Part shown: in pieces, positions 38,301-50,300 of the stretch
How positions within the stretch are numbered: the first letter of the stretch is position 1
Layout: the number at the start of each line of letters is the position of its first letter
Assembly (NCBI GenBank): GCA_907165065.1
Contig: OU015524.1
Location: 36,461,295 to 36,525,294 of the forward strand
Source of the DNA: Caprimulgus europaeus
Taxonomy: Eukaryota; Chordata; Aves; Caprimulgiformes; Caprimulgidae
Direction: 5' to 3'
Length of the DNA: 64,000 nucleotides
Translations under genes and position numbers: made by a program
The notes under the pieces: model-generated
Databases searched by the model: none
Seen by the model: only the letters and a program-made list of their open reading frames with translations
What the model was told of the DNA's origin: nothing

Positions 38301-41300
38301 TTCTGCTGATTAAATCTTATAATCTATGTTTGGTATTAGTTCATACATTGCAATTTACTGTAGCGTGTCTGATAGTTGCTAATTTAGATCAGCAGCAATG
38401 ATGTTTTTACATGGTGAATTTTTACCTGGCAAAATACAGAGGAAAAAACAGAAGCACAATTGTGGTCAGATGATTTAGTCCACTAAAATTTGACCAGGAC
38501 ACAGAATTTGATGAAAATCAAGAAATTAGTCAAGTGAAGCACATTACAAGTTCTGTCTTATCAAGATTTGTGTGTTGGGAACAGCAAAATAACAGTACTG
38601 TAGGATTTCTGTGAAAATTATTACTACAGATTTATGAGGTTTTATAGTCTGCCAAAATAGTGATTACTTAAGAAAAATAAAAATATTGCAGGGTGCTTTC
38701 AGGTTTGTCATAGAAACAAGAGAATCAAAATGCTGCAGAAAATGCGGATTGGAAGCATTTTTGAGATTGTTCTTATCGAAGATAGGATATGAGAAAGTGG
38801 AAGGAATATTCTTGGTAAAACCAGTGACCATGAAAACAGACTGTACATCATGGTATATTATGTTGCTGTGTAGTGGTTTTGGGCTGTAAAGATGAGTAAA
38901 TGAAAAAAGGATCGAACAGCAAATTATCATAATGAGATACAGACCTACTGAGGCTATGAAGAAGGCAGTCTTGCTAATAGTTGTCGTGTAAGCATAGAAC
39001 TGCTTGAGCAGAGACTGCTTGAAGAAGGAATTGTGCTGTTTATCACGCTTTATTACACATCAGAGCTTTTGCCCTTGGATGTTTCCTGTAATAAACCTTT
39101 GAAAAGTGTTATGAAGAAACACTGGAATAAGTGGGTGATGGTCGGAGAATCGGGTGTTCACACTGCAGGGAGTTTAAAAGGCCGTGCTATATAGACTTGT
39201 TAGTTGATTGAACCTTTTGAAATGGGTCACAGCAGAAGCAAATTGTAGCATTCATAAGGCACTTGCTAGTATTAAGGGTGACTGTACAAGAGAATTTTAG
39301 AGCTACTGTTCTGAAAAGAGAGAAAAAGACTTCTATGGTTTCAGTGGTTGTGAAAATCAAGATTGCGTGCATTTACCAGTGAACTATGAAAAACAGACTG
39401 CTGATTGAAGGTAAGAAAACAATAAAGCTTGTCTTTACTGCTGTAAAGTCATATAAAGAACCTACAAGGTTTTACTGGCAGTAATAACTACAGTAATAAC
39501 TACAATTCAAACTGAATAATTTTTTTTTCACCACTTTATCTTTGAGGGATTGATGAAGAAGTGTGTCTTCTGCATAGAAAACACGGTACCTGTTGTTACT
39601 TTTAGAATTGCTTTAATTGTACTTTCATCCGAGTTTTTACAGTCCTGCTTCTTGGATTCTTCCTCTTCAATTGTTAATATGACAACCTTATACTTCCTGT
39701 TCTGGGGCACTACCTGAATTTGGGCCAGCTCAGTCATAATTTTACCCAATCTTCATCCGGTTCCTTATTTGTTTAACGTTAACATCTGCATAAACATTAT
39801 TTAGTCATCAACAATATTTTTCCATTATATTGTTTTATAGTGGCAAATTTACCACATCTCAAAAGTTAATGAATGATAGATCTAGGGTTTGATGTTTTCC
39901 CAGCAAGGTGAGTAACATCAGAGAGCAGCAGCAAAGTATTCTTGTACCCTGATGTACATGTGGGAGGCCAGCTTATTATCTGTAACTCATGTTCTTGTTG
40001 CTGAGGCTTTTCGTGATGGTATATCAGTATTGATGTTGCTTTTGGGCACTTAACCCACAGGTAGGACCATGAGGTCCTGCACTTGCTCCCCCCACCCAGT
40101 GAGATGGGATTAGTGACACAACAAAGGGGGCACGGGATTAGGAATGAAGGACAGGGACGGCTCCCTCACCAGTTATGGTCATGGGCAAAAGAGACTCAAC
40201 TTGGGGAAGAAAAATCAATTTAATTTGTTGCCATTCATCCAAGTAGCACAGTGAGATGTAACAGTCACACCTTAAGACACCTTCCCCCCTCCCCTCCCTT
40301 CTTCCCGTGCTCAAATCATTTTGCTCCTGATATCTCTACCTTCTCCCCGTCCCCAGCAGCACAGGGGACAGGGAATGGGGGTTCAGTCAGTTCACCTTTG
40401 CTGCTTTTCTTGGCATGAAAGTCCAGGAACAAAGTGTTTCAACGTGGGCTGCCCAGGGAGTCATGGACCTCTTTGGGCACAGCTCCCGGCTCTTCTCCCC
40501 ACATCCCCCTCCAACCCAACAAAGGTTCAAAACAAGATACCAGATGAATGTTGCTTTAAAATGCTTTAAGTTGAGGTGTCTGTCCTGGTTGTTGCAGCTG
40601 AATGAAGAATAATTGTTGGTTCCAGTAAGTTTATGGATAATATTTAGTTTTTTAATCCATAAACATTTTTGCCTGTAGTAGTCTATGTTTACCTGTAGTT
40701 TCATGTGTTGTTGGGCATCATAATACAGAACAGACTGATAATTGCAAAAGTGACTTTGTTATGATTCCTTTTGATTGATAAATGGTGGTTGTTGTTGTTG
40801 TTTAGGAAACCTGAATTGACTGACTCTGCCTCTCTGCTAGAGACCTTCAAATTTCTTGAAAATGCAGCTGCAGACTTTAGTGATGAAGAAGATGAAGAAG
40901 ATATTGAAGGAAGAGAGAAAACAATCATTGATACTGCAACAGTGAGTGGAAAAAATAATTGAAAAAGTTACGAAGAACAGGAAAAGTGAGATTAATGAGA
41001 TGCCTATATGCAAAGTATATGACTGTGTATGTACACGTGCAAATTGTTAATGCATCTTTATGATGGTCTGTCCAAGCATGTGTGCATAAGAGAAATTATA
41101 TATGCATTTCTGAGTTTGTGCATAAAAGTTAAATTTGCCATCTTTATTGCTTTAAGTTTGCAGTGACAGGTCAAAAGTTTTATAATTGTCTTTCTACTAT
41201 TCCATACTGCCCAATATATTCTGTATTGAATAGAATTTTTAAGGTAGCATATGTTCATTTTCTACAATTTTCAACTTAGTTTGAAGGTACTGTTTGTAAT

Positions 41301-44300
41301 GTTGCATGTCAAAAATGCATTGTTCATTGAATAATTATATAAATGTCTTGATATTTAAAAAGCCTTGTACAAATTTATCCTTGTAGGATACAGAACTGAA
41401 ATACCACATTTTTCTTTAAATAGCTTGTGGAATGAAGAAAAAGTGTTAATTAGAAAAACAGTAGCATGTGGTGAATTAACTTTTTTGTTTGTTTATTCAG
41501 TCAAATACCTGAAACTACCTCATAATCTATACTTAGCTATATGATTTGATCATATGATTACATAAAATAGATAAATACAATCAGTATTCAATTTTATACT
41601 CTTCAAAATTATTTATTCAATGAATTGTATTTCCTAACAATTGAAGCAGGTAAGAGTTACAATGGATGTGATTGTTTCTGTGATCAGTTTTAAGAATGAA
41701 CACTTAATAAAGCCATCATTTTTAAAGAGTTTTTGAAGAGGAAATTTGTAAACTTGTTCCTGTCATCCATGGACTGTGAACTAGTGTCTGAGACTCTTCT
41801 GTAAAATCATCTCTAATACACTATGTTCAGTATCTCTGCTGAAGGAACGAAGCTTGAAGTTTAAAATTGCTTCAGGTTTTGAAATTGGTTCATTGTATTT
41901 AGAGAAAACAATCATTTATCCTCATGAATTGTGAGATCTTGGCCTACCTATTAAAGTCTTTTCACACTGACCCTTAGTAAGGTTCTAAGTCAAAACCTTG
42001 TGATGAATTTTTCTTTTTCTGTAGAAGTAAAATTTACATTACAGGTTTCATGTATCATGGCAGCAGCTCACTTGTTAGTCAAAGAATTGTATAGCATCTA
42101 GTCCATTTTGATTATTGAGGGGAAAGTAAATTTATTGCAGAAAGCATACAACGAGGTCCTTCACTAAAAAGTGTCTTTTTTATCTTACCAAAATTTGGGG
42201 GGTTTTTAAATTTTTTTTTTACCAAATTTGTTTTTTAATTTGAAGGGGAAATGCAGTTTAAACATGGCAGTACTGTGTTTAAAGAACAGTAATATCTGAG
42301 GAAGTATTCAGGATGGAATGATTTTTCACAAATCTAAACAAATTATCTCTTGTCAGTTATGGATTTTTTTTTTTTCTAGGCTTGTCTTTTGGTCCACATG
42401 TAGAGTGGTTTCAGAAGTGAGAGTTAAGCAGGCTATTTTCAGAGAAGCAGAGTGAAATTGGTTTTGCTGAAGTCCTTTCTACAGCATCCTGTGTTTTTTG
42501 TTTGTGGGTTTTGTGTGGTTTTTAAAAATCTCTATTAATAGGAAGTCTGTAATTTTCTGGTATTAAAAAAAATAATAGTCTATGTCAGTGTAGCTTCATT
42601 ATCAAGTGATTGATCATTGGAGGCCACAGGAATAAATATCTACAGACAAATTTCATTTTGACTTAAAAATTTGAACCAAGTCTATATGCTTATTCCTAAT
42701 TTGCTTATTAATGTATACTTTTTTGCTTCTTCTTCAACTTCCTGTTAGGATTTTGCATAGAAGACAAGACAATACTGCTTGGTATAACGATGTGCATGTA
42801 ACTTAATTCAGCTTTTTTTCTCTCCTTCCTGACCTTTCAGATTGTTAGGAAAAGAGTGCTGTCTGACAGCAGTGAGGACAGAGATACAGAAGAAGCTTTG
42901 AAAGAGTTTGACTTTTTGGTTACCTCAGATGAAGGTGATGGAGAATCAAGAAGTTCAGGAGATGGAACAGACTGGGGTAAGGAATTTTAATGGATTGTGC
43001 TAGGAGAAAAAAAAAATTGTACTGAGAATATATTGTGAGGGATTGATTGATCGAGATCTCTGTCACGATCACAGCACCTTTTGAGTGTTCCTGCAGTAAA
43101 TAATTGGCAGACTGAAGTCCTCTTGATGCAATATTCTCATTTTTCTCTGTACTGCTTTAATGTAAGGGTTCTTCAAGGTTTATACTTCTTTTCCTTTTCT
43201 TTAATAATAAGACAGACAGAATCTGAATTTTCAGAGTGAAATTTCACAGTTTTTTCAGTGACCCACGCTAAGCAAGGGCTCTGATGAAGCTGTATTTTAC
43301 AGTTATGACATGACAGTTACTTAATCTTCTTTGCTTTCTCCCACTTTGATTCAGAGAATATGGTGAATCGTAAAGACTGAATTAGTTGTACTCTTATTGT
43401 GTGTTAGCAATTTAAGCAATATGAACTATTCAGTTGCTCAAATTTTCTTTTATAATTTATCAGAAGAATATATCTTTAAGCCCCCTATTCATAGAGAGAC
43501 ATTTCACAAACTGTTCTATGTCCTTTGAGGTTCATGTCCAGCAAACGTTCATGTCCAGCATCCACTTTACCTTGACATAATTATTCTGCATAAACCCACT
43601 GCATAGGGAAAGGAAGAAGGAGGAAAACTGGTTAAATATCTTGATGGGGAGTTGTGTCCTCCTTAAGCTGTTCTGGAAAGTGTTAAGCATTAAGTGGACG
43701 CAGAGGGAGCTGTAGAAGATCAGTGGAAAATAATTGAGCTTTATAATGTAACTGAAACCTTATCAGACAGGGAAGCCATGGTAGCTGTGGCTGTCACGTG
43801 AAGTGACAGCTCCGAGATGCTGTATTTCACTGAAGCCATGCCCAGCTCCTGGTTGGACTCCAAATTATTGTTCAGTGTGGTATAGTCTCTCTGCTTTAGA
43901 GGATATGTCTCAATATCATTTGATACAGCAGTCAGTATTCTCTTCACCAAACAAAGTTTAGGAATGTTACTCTTTTTTACAAAAAAAAATTTATTAGGTT
44001 GTTTTAGTGCTTCTCTTTAATATGAAAAAAATTATCCATTTATACTTGTTACGTGTAGCTGTTGCTTGTATCACTGAAAGTAAGTATGCTAACAAGAGCT
44101 TTTTTATTCTCAAATTCACACTTCTGGTTTACTTTCATTGATGACAGCTGAGTACAAATGAGCAGAAGTCTAACATTAAAAATAAATTGTCATGGAAAGT
44201 AGTAGTTTCATTTCTAGAAATATTACGGGTTTCTTTGAGTTATGGGCATTCATATTTTTCAATTACTTGTTTCACAACTTGTGTCTTTTATGGTAACTGT

Positions 44301-47300
44301 ATATAAGAATCAGCTTCTTCAGGGAACTGTCATTATGAATCACTTATGTTAATTTGCTTGAAGTGAAACTGTTAAATATAGTGTAGAAGAGTGATGTTGT
44401 AGTGAGGTTAAAAGCAAACAGAGTAAGTTCTTGCTACATTTTGGATTCCAAGCATTACTTATCAGTTACAGGAATCTGTTGAACCAGTTGGGCTTGAAAG
44501 GTCCTCAGAAGTGTTCAGGTAATTTTTAAACTAAAAAGCACTTGCACAGTTCAGGATCCACTTGTGAAGTTGAACAGAACCTATGAGACATGGAGGAAGC
44601 AACCTGGGACAGTCTGTAGAAAATTAATGCATTGAGTATTTCCCTGGCAACAATACAATCTAATATAAATCTATTTAAGCTTTTTGTTGGAGGAGAGCAA
44701 AAAATCTTGCCTAGCCAGAGAGGAAAAGCATGATTAAAACTTATATCCTGGTCTCAGAAATAGCACATACTTGTTTCTCATACCTTTTTTGAGTTCTTCA
44801 CACAGTTTCTAATCATTAGTGGTACTCAATCAGGCATATGTTTTAAGAGGACATGACTTAGCCTACAGATGAAGTCTCTCTTCAGCTTATTAATACCTCT
44901 CAATTTTCTGCTGCTGCAAAAAGACTTATGCCTCAAGACTTTGAGTCTTGAATTAATCTGTCACTTAATGAGCATAGGACTGTGACTGGAGGGTTCCTCC
45001 TACTCAAGTTCATTTGCAGCAGGTTAGTTTGGCCATCTTCTGGTCAAGTTTTGAACATCGTCCAAGGAAGGAGTTCCCGTAAACTCTCAGGGGCAGTATT
45101 CTGGTATTTGACTCTCTTTGTGATAAACAGTATTTTGTCCTTCTGTGTTGCAAGTCCGAGCAGAGTCTGTCTCTGTCTTCTCTACACCTGCCCATTACGT
45201 AGTTATAGGCAGCGCTAAGATACCTCTTTCGCCATTGCTGAACACTCACAGTGGTCCCAGCCCCTCCTTCTAGCTCATCTGCTCAAGCTGCCTTAACCAT
45301 CTTAATGGCTCCCCTGGACTTGCCATACTACATCAGTACTGTGTTCTTTGCATTATATTTACAAGGTTTTCCAGAATAAGGAATATTATACTGGATGCAG
45401 TACTCGGGGTGTGGTCTCACAAGTGCCAAACTTGGGGAATAATCACTTCCCTCACCCTACTCACAAACTTCCCTCACCCTACTGGCTACGTTCTCATTAA
45501 TACAGCCCAGGATATATTTGATCGCCTTTGCTGCAGGAATATGCTGCTTACTGCTGATCAGTCTGATGTTGATGGAGGATCCCTAGGTCTTTTTCAGCAT
45601 AGTTTATTTCTAACAAATCAGTCCCTGTAATAACCTATGTCTGGTTTTGTATCTTCCGTCCAATCATAGTGGCTCCCTCAGGTTGTGATTGATAGTGTTG
45701 TGCTTCCTCTACAGACAATTAATACACTTTTCTGCATATTAGTCTAAGGATAAGCTTATTATTGTTCATATTTTAAAAGGTGTAGAATAGTTTATTGATG
45801 TACAAAGCAAACTTGGTCTGAAAGGAATTAATTTTTAAATACTAAGGTTGAGATTTTAATGAGGAAAACAAAGCAAAAAGATAATGCATTTAAAAAAAAT
45901 TTGGTAGCTGTAATGGTCATGAAAATAAATATAAATTAGGAAAAGCTGTATTACCTCCCTCCTCATGCAAATTATTTTTCTAAGCTGCCTCAGTACAGTC
46001 TTTCCATATATGGAAAAAAATGACTTAGAGATTTGAACTCATGCAACATATTTTGTTCAAAGCCTGCAAATACTGTGCTGTTGGAAGAATATTTCTTCTC
46101 TGTATCATGTCACAGGGGAAGCAATTTGAGAGAGATGGGGTTTGTTTTTTTTTTTAAAAAAAAAAGTGGGGATTTTTTTTCCCATTAGGCATGTTGAAAT
46201 GTTTTCTGTATTTTTCTCAGACTAATAGCTCAGACTTTCCCCTTTTTGTGAAATTGTATGGCTTCAGTGCTTTAAGATTGTATTCAAACCTCGGTGACAT
46301 ATACATATACTATGTTCCAAAATGATTTAAATGTGCTGCTGCTTTGTGTAAATGACAACAGAGCACAAAGACAATGAAATGAGAATTTTAAATACAGTGA
46401 TTCAACATCTGAGTTGTAAAGCTATGTTGACCAGTAACATAACTGCTGCTTCTAGATACAGTGGTTCTTTCCCTGGAGGAAAGAAAAAGCTGAAAAATAT
46501 GTCCTGATTTATTTTAAAGTAAATGTTGCTTACATTTATGAACAGCTATGTGCTTGGTTATAGAAATGAGGCATGTGAAGTTTCATCTCAATTTTTTGTT
46601 AAGAAAATTCTGAGCAAATAGCAGTGGAATATGAGTAGCAGTTTTACAGCTTTCACAGGCTTGGTGCTATTTCTGTCTGTTTAAAATAAAATACAAATGC
46701 CATTGACAGCAGCTGTTACCTCCTTCAGTGGAGATCACTTGGTGACATTATTGAAAAAGGATGTTTCATTTGTTTCACTTTGTTTAGAAAAGGAAGACCA
46801 GTGTCTCATGCCTGAAGCTTGGAATGTCGACCAGGGAGTAATAACCAAACTCAAGGAACAATACAAAAAGGAGCGCAAGGGGAAAAAGGGGGTGAAGAGT
46901 AAGTGGAAAACATTGCACCTTAAAATCATAAATCCCACATCTTTCACACCCTTAATTCTATCTCTCTTTCAATGTTTTCCTAAAATTACTTACTCTTTTA
47001 CTTTGCTGCTCCTATCTGCTTTCCTGTTCACCAGTTCTCAGGGGTTGAAATTAATGACAGCCAATCAAGTTACCTCTTCAATAGTTGAATTAGGTATAAC
47101 TTCTTCCAACCAAGTGTTAGATTAATTAAAAATTCTTGCTTTGAGCATGGATTATACTTACATTATTCAGAAACTTAAATTGTAAAAGGCACTGGTTTAA
47201 AAATTCACACTTTAATATAGAAGACTTCAGAACCCTTTCTTAGCTGGAAACATGCCAGTTTCACAGGAAAAGGTAAAGTCTGTTATGTAAATAAAAGAAA

Positions 47301-50300
47301 AACCCCAAACAAAACAAACTCTCTTGAGTATCCTATTAGATGACAGAGGGAGAAAACAGGTTAATTTCCACCCCTGTTTGTATTTAACATTCACAACATG
47401 AAAATCATGCTGTCATCATAATTTGTTATGCAGGGCTCGAAATAGGAAGCAACTCTGACCATCAGCTTATTTGTAAATCACAGGATTTATTTATTGACTT
47501 TCATACCTATGGGACTAGCCTTTAAAAATATTGGGTATTCTTATCCAAACAAAAAATTATCATCAGTATCTGAAATACAGTTTCTAGCCCTGTATTATAT
47601 TTTTGTTACATTTCTTGAAATACAAATTTGTTTTGTAAAAATCAATGTTTTTTGATAAGTAAGCCTTAACAGTTTTTGAACTCAGATGAAGTGTTTAAAA
47701 TGAAACACTGTTTGAAATATAGCTGTGAATGCATCTAGACATATTGAGAATGATTGTAAATGATGTAAATTAATATTACATGTAGCCCAGTAAGAAATTT
47801 GAGGGGTGTTTCTCCCTTTGTGGGAAGATGCTTATGAATACCGAAGAAATTTTTACTTCCAAAGAGACAAGCATAATGATGCAAAAGGGGTCAGATCCTC
47901 GCATCATTGAGGCTGACTTTTTACTGTGATAAGCTGTTACTCAGCAGTTGGTTATGTTGCTGAAATTATACTCTCAAAACACAAACTAAACCTCCTTCTT
48001 TTTTTTGTTTTTTTTTTTTAATGAAAAAAAGTGAATCATCACCGTACTTTAAATTTCTCAGGTGAGATTTTTGTCATCTTTGGAATAAACTGGAAATTAA
48101 TTGCAAGTCTGACAGGAAACTGAACTGGCTACCTAAAGTATTCATGTTTCACAAAATTGATTCTAAATTTCTTTGTATTTAAGATAGAGACGGCATACCA
48201 ATATATTACTTCAGTGAAACTGATTTTTGTAACTTGTCTGTTATTTTTAAAATATGCAGACATGCTATGTAGTTCAGGGTAAATAGTTGAAGGATTAACT
48301 TAGCAGAAATTATTTAGTCAAACGGTTGAAATTATATTCTTGAACAACTGTTGAGTGCTTTTTATTTTTATAATAAAACTTAATATTTAATTGTTAATAT
48401 TATTAATATCTATTGACATAGATATTATTGGAACAGGCTTTATGTATTTATGAGAAAAATTCCTGATGTAAGGCAGCACTTGGACATCCAGTGCTCCTTC
48501 ATGAAGATAACTACTGCTCAGTACATTTACAGTACCTTTTGGATTGATTTGATTGGTTTGATCTTGGGAGACCAAATGGTTTACTGCAGTACAGAAATTA
48601 AGCATCTTTCCATGGACAAACCATCGTTGGAAGGGGCATCAATGCAGAAAAATCAGGAAGAATCACAACCTGTTTTCAGCTATTCATGATATTGCACGTA
48701 GTGAAGAAGAATGTGAGGAAGTCCGGGAAAAAATAAGGGACTAAATATCTTGACATTAAATTGTACAAAGTTTGTTTCTATGACTTTAATCTCATAATAA
48801 ATGGTGCTTAGACACTGAACTACTACTAAGTAAAATACTGTTTTTATAAATCAGGTTTTATAGTAAAACAATCTTGCAAAATCCTACTTACTGTTTTCCT
48901 GAATCAAGTAATATTTTTGTGACAGACAAGTTAAATGAAATTTAGTTTATTATCTGTCATTATGGTTAGGGTGGACAAAGTAGAGTTTGCAACTGCATTA
49001 GTAAACTTATGATTTTGCAAGGCTGTAGTAAACACTCCTGTGAAGTAATAAGAGAATAGAATCATAGAATGGTTTTATGAGAGGATACATATATTGGAGT
49101 ACACTTCTGTGTTAAAGCTGCTTAAAAATAGCTGTATTATTTACTGGTCTAGGAAAAACATAATGGACTATGGGTAAGACATTTTCCCATTCTTAATTAA
49201 ACTTACAACAGGAAAAACTACCGAAGATATGTTTCAGCCTCAATCCTATATAAAACAGTCAAAACAGGGATGTGGGAAAATGATGGAGCAAAGCACAGGT
49301 AAGTGTCAAGAAGGGCATGGGTCTTCACCATCTATAGCTTCAGGAAGTAGGCCAGTGAATCCAGTTGCATTTATAGTTTAATATAACATTTTGGGTTGTG
49401 TAGTTCACGATACTACACTACTGCATAAATAAATTTAAAATAATCATGTTGTCATAAGTATATACTGCACAAAGTAACTGATGCACAAATTTTAAAATAT
49501 TCACAAATGCCAGCTATTGTTTTGGAAAAGTGAATATTCTAATAATCAGTGTCACACAGTTGGAGGCATTCTTCAGCATCCCATGCAAGTAGCAGTGTGA
49601 GTTTATAAATGTGGGGATAATTGTGCATTCACAGTTCTCAGTTGCTTCTATCACTTTCTTTTCAAGAAATTCATTTCATGCTGGATGGCTAGTTACTGCT
49701 GAAAATAGATGCTCATTAGTTTATCTGTAGTAATGTTATAAAGTAAGGTAGGATCCATTGTTGCATGTGCTACCGTAGCCTATCTGATATAAATAGTACT
49801 GTCATGAATTTTGCATAAACAATTTAATTTTTTGTTTTTTTCTGGTTAGGGCCCAACAGATCAAAGCTGCAAGATATGCTTGCAAACTTGAGAGATGTCG
49901 ATGATCTCCCTTCATTACAGCCATCTGTTGCACCTTCTTCTAGGCCCAGTAGTTCAAGGCTCATTGAACATGAGATAAACAGGACAGATGAAGGTAAGTT
50001 TTAAAAATTTGCATACACCTTTGTAAACAGTAGATGTTTATAGTTCCTTCTGCTTAAAGATTGTCCTCTAAGACTTTCCAAGCACTTTAAAAATACTGAT
50101 TCTGTATTCTGAGTTCTGCCTAAGTGTGATAAATGGCATTGCCATTTCTTCTCTCCAGTCACTATTACTAAAGTTCGACAACTACCTAGGTAAAGTCTTA
50201 GCTGAATACCTTTGAACATGATGGAAAAAAACTCATTTGGTACTTGGTGGCTTTGTAATATGAGGATCTTAAGTCACTTGCTTTTGTTTGTGCTCAGGCC

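Larger units (their letters stand above)
28869..40805 (+). other. STRN intron 5 (11.9 kb)
   Basis: Donor GTAAGC, acceptor GTTGTTTAG. It holds an LTR-like fragment near 29655-29790, a 28-base T run at 32679-32706, a TA/GT-rich tract near 33949-34000, a purine-rich tract at 34809-34887, and a second possible LTR relic at about 40040-40620. Several open frames of 60-100 codons occur on both strands (for example 31417-31719 minus and 39528-39749 minus) without a recognised product. Confidence 0.9.
42977..46787 (+). other. STRN intron 7 (3.8 kb) with a CR1 fragment
   Basis: Donor GTAAGG, acceptor TTTGTTTAG. It contains an antisense CR1 fragment at about 45040-45690 and a T11A11 palindrome at 46145-46166. 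A 13-base direct repeat lies at 43531-43543 and 43548-43560. Confidence 0.9.

Noticed and set aside
43531-43560. 13-base direct repeat TTCATGTCCAGCA
   Set aside because: Short slippage-type duplication in intron 7 with no flanking element; target-site duplication was considered, but only four bases separate the copies.
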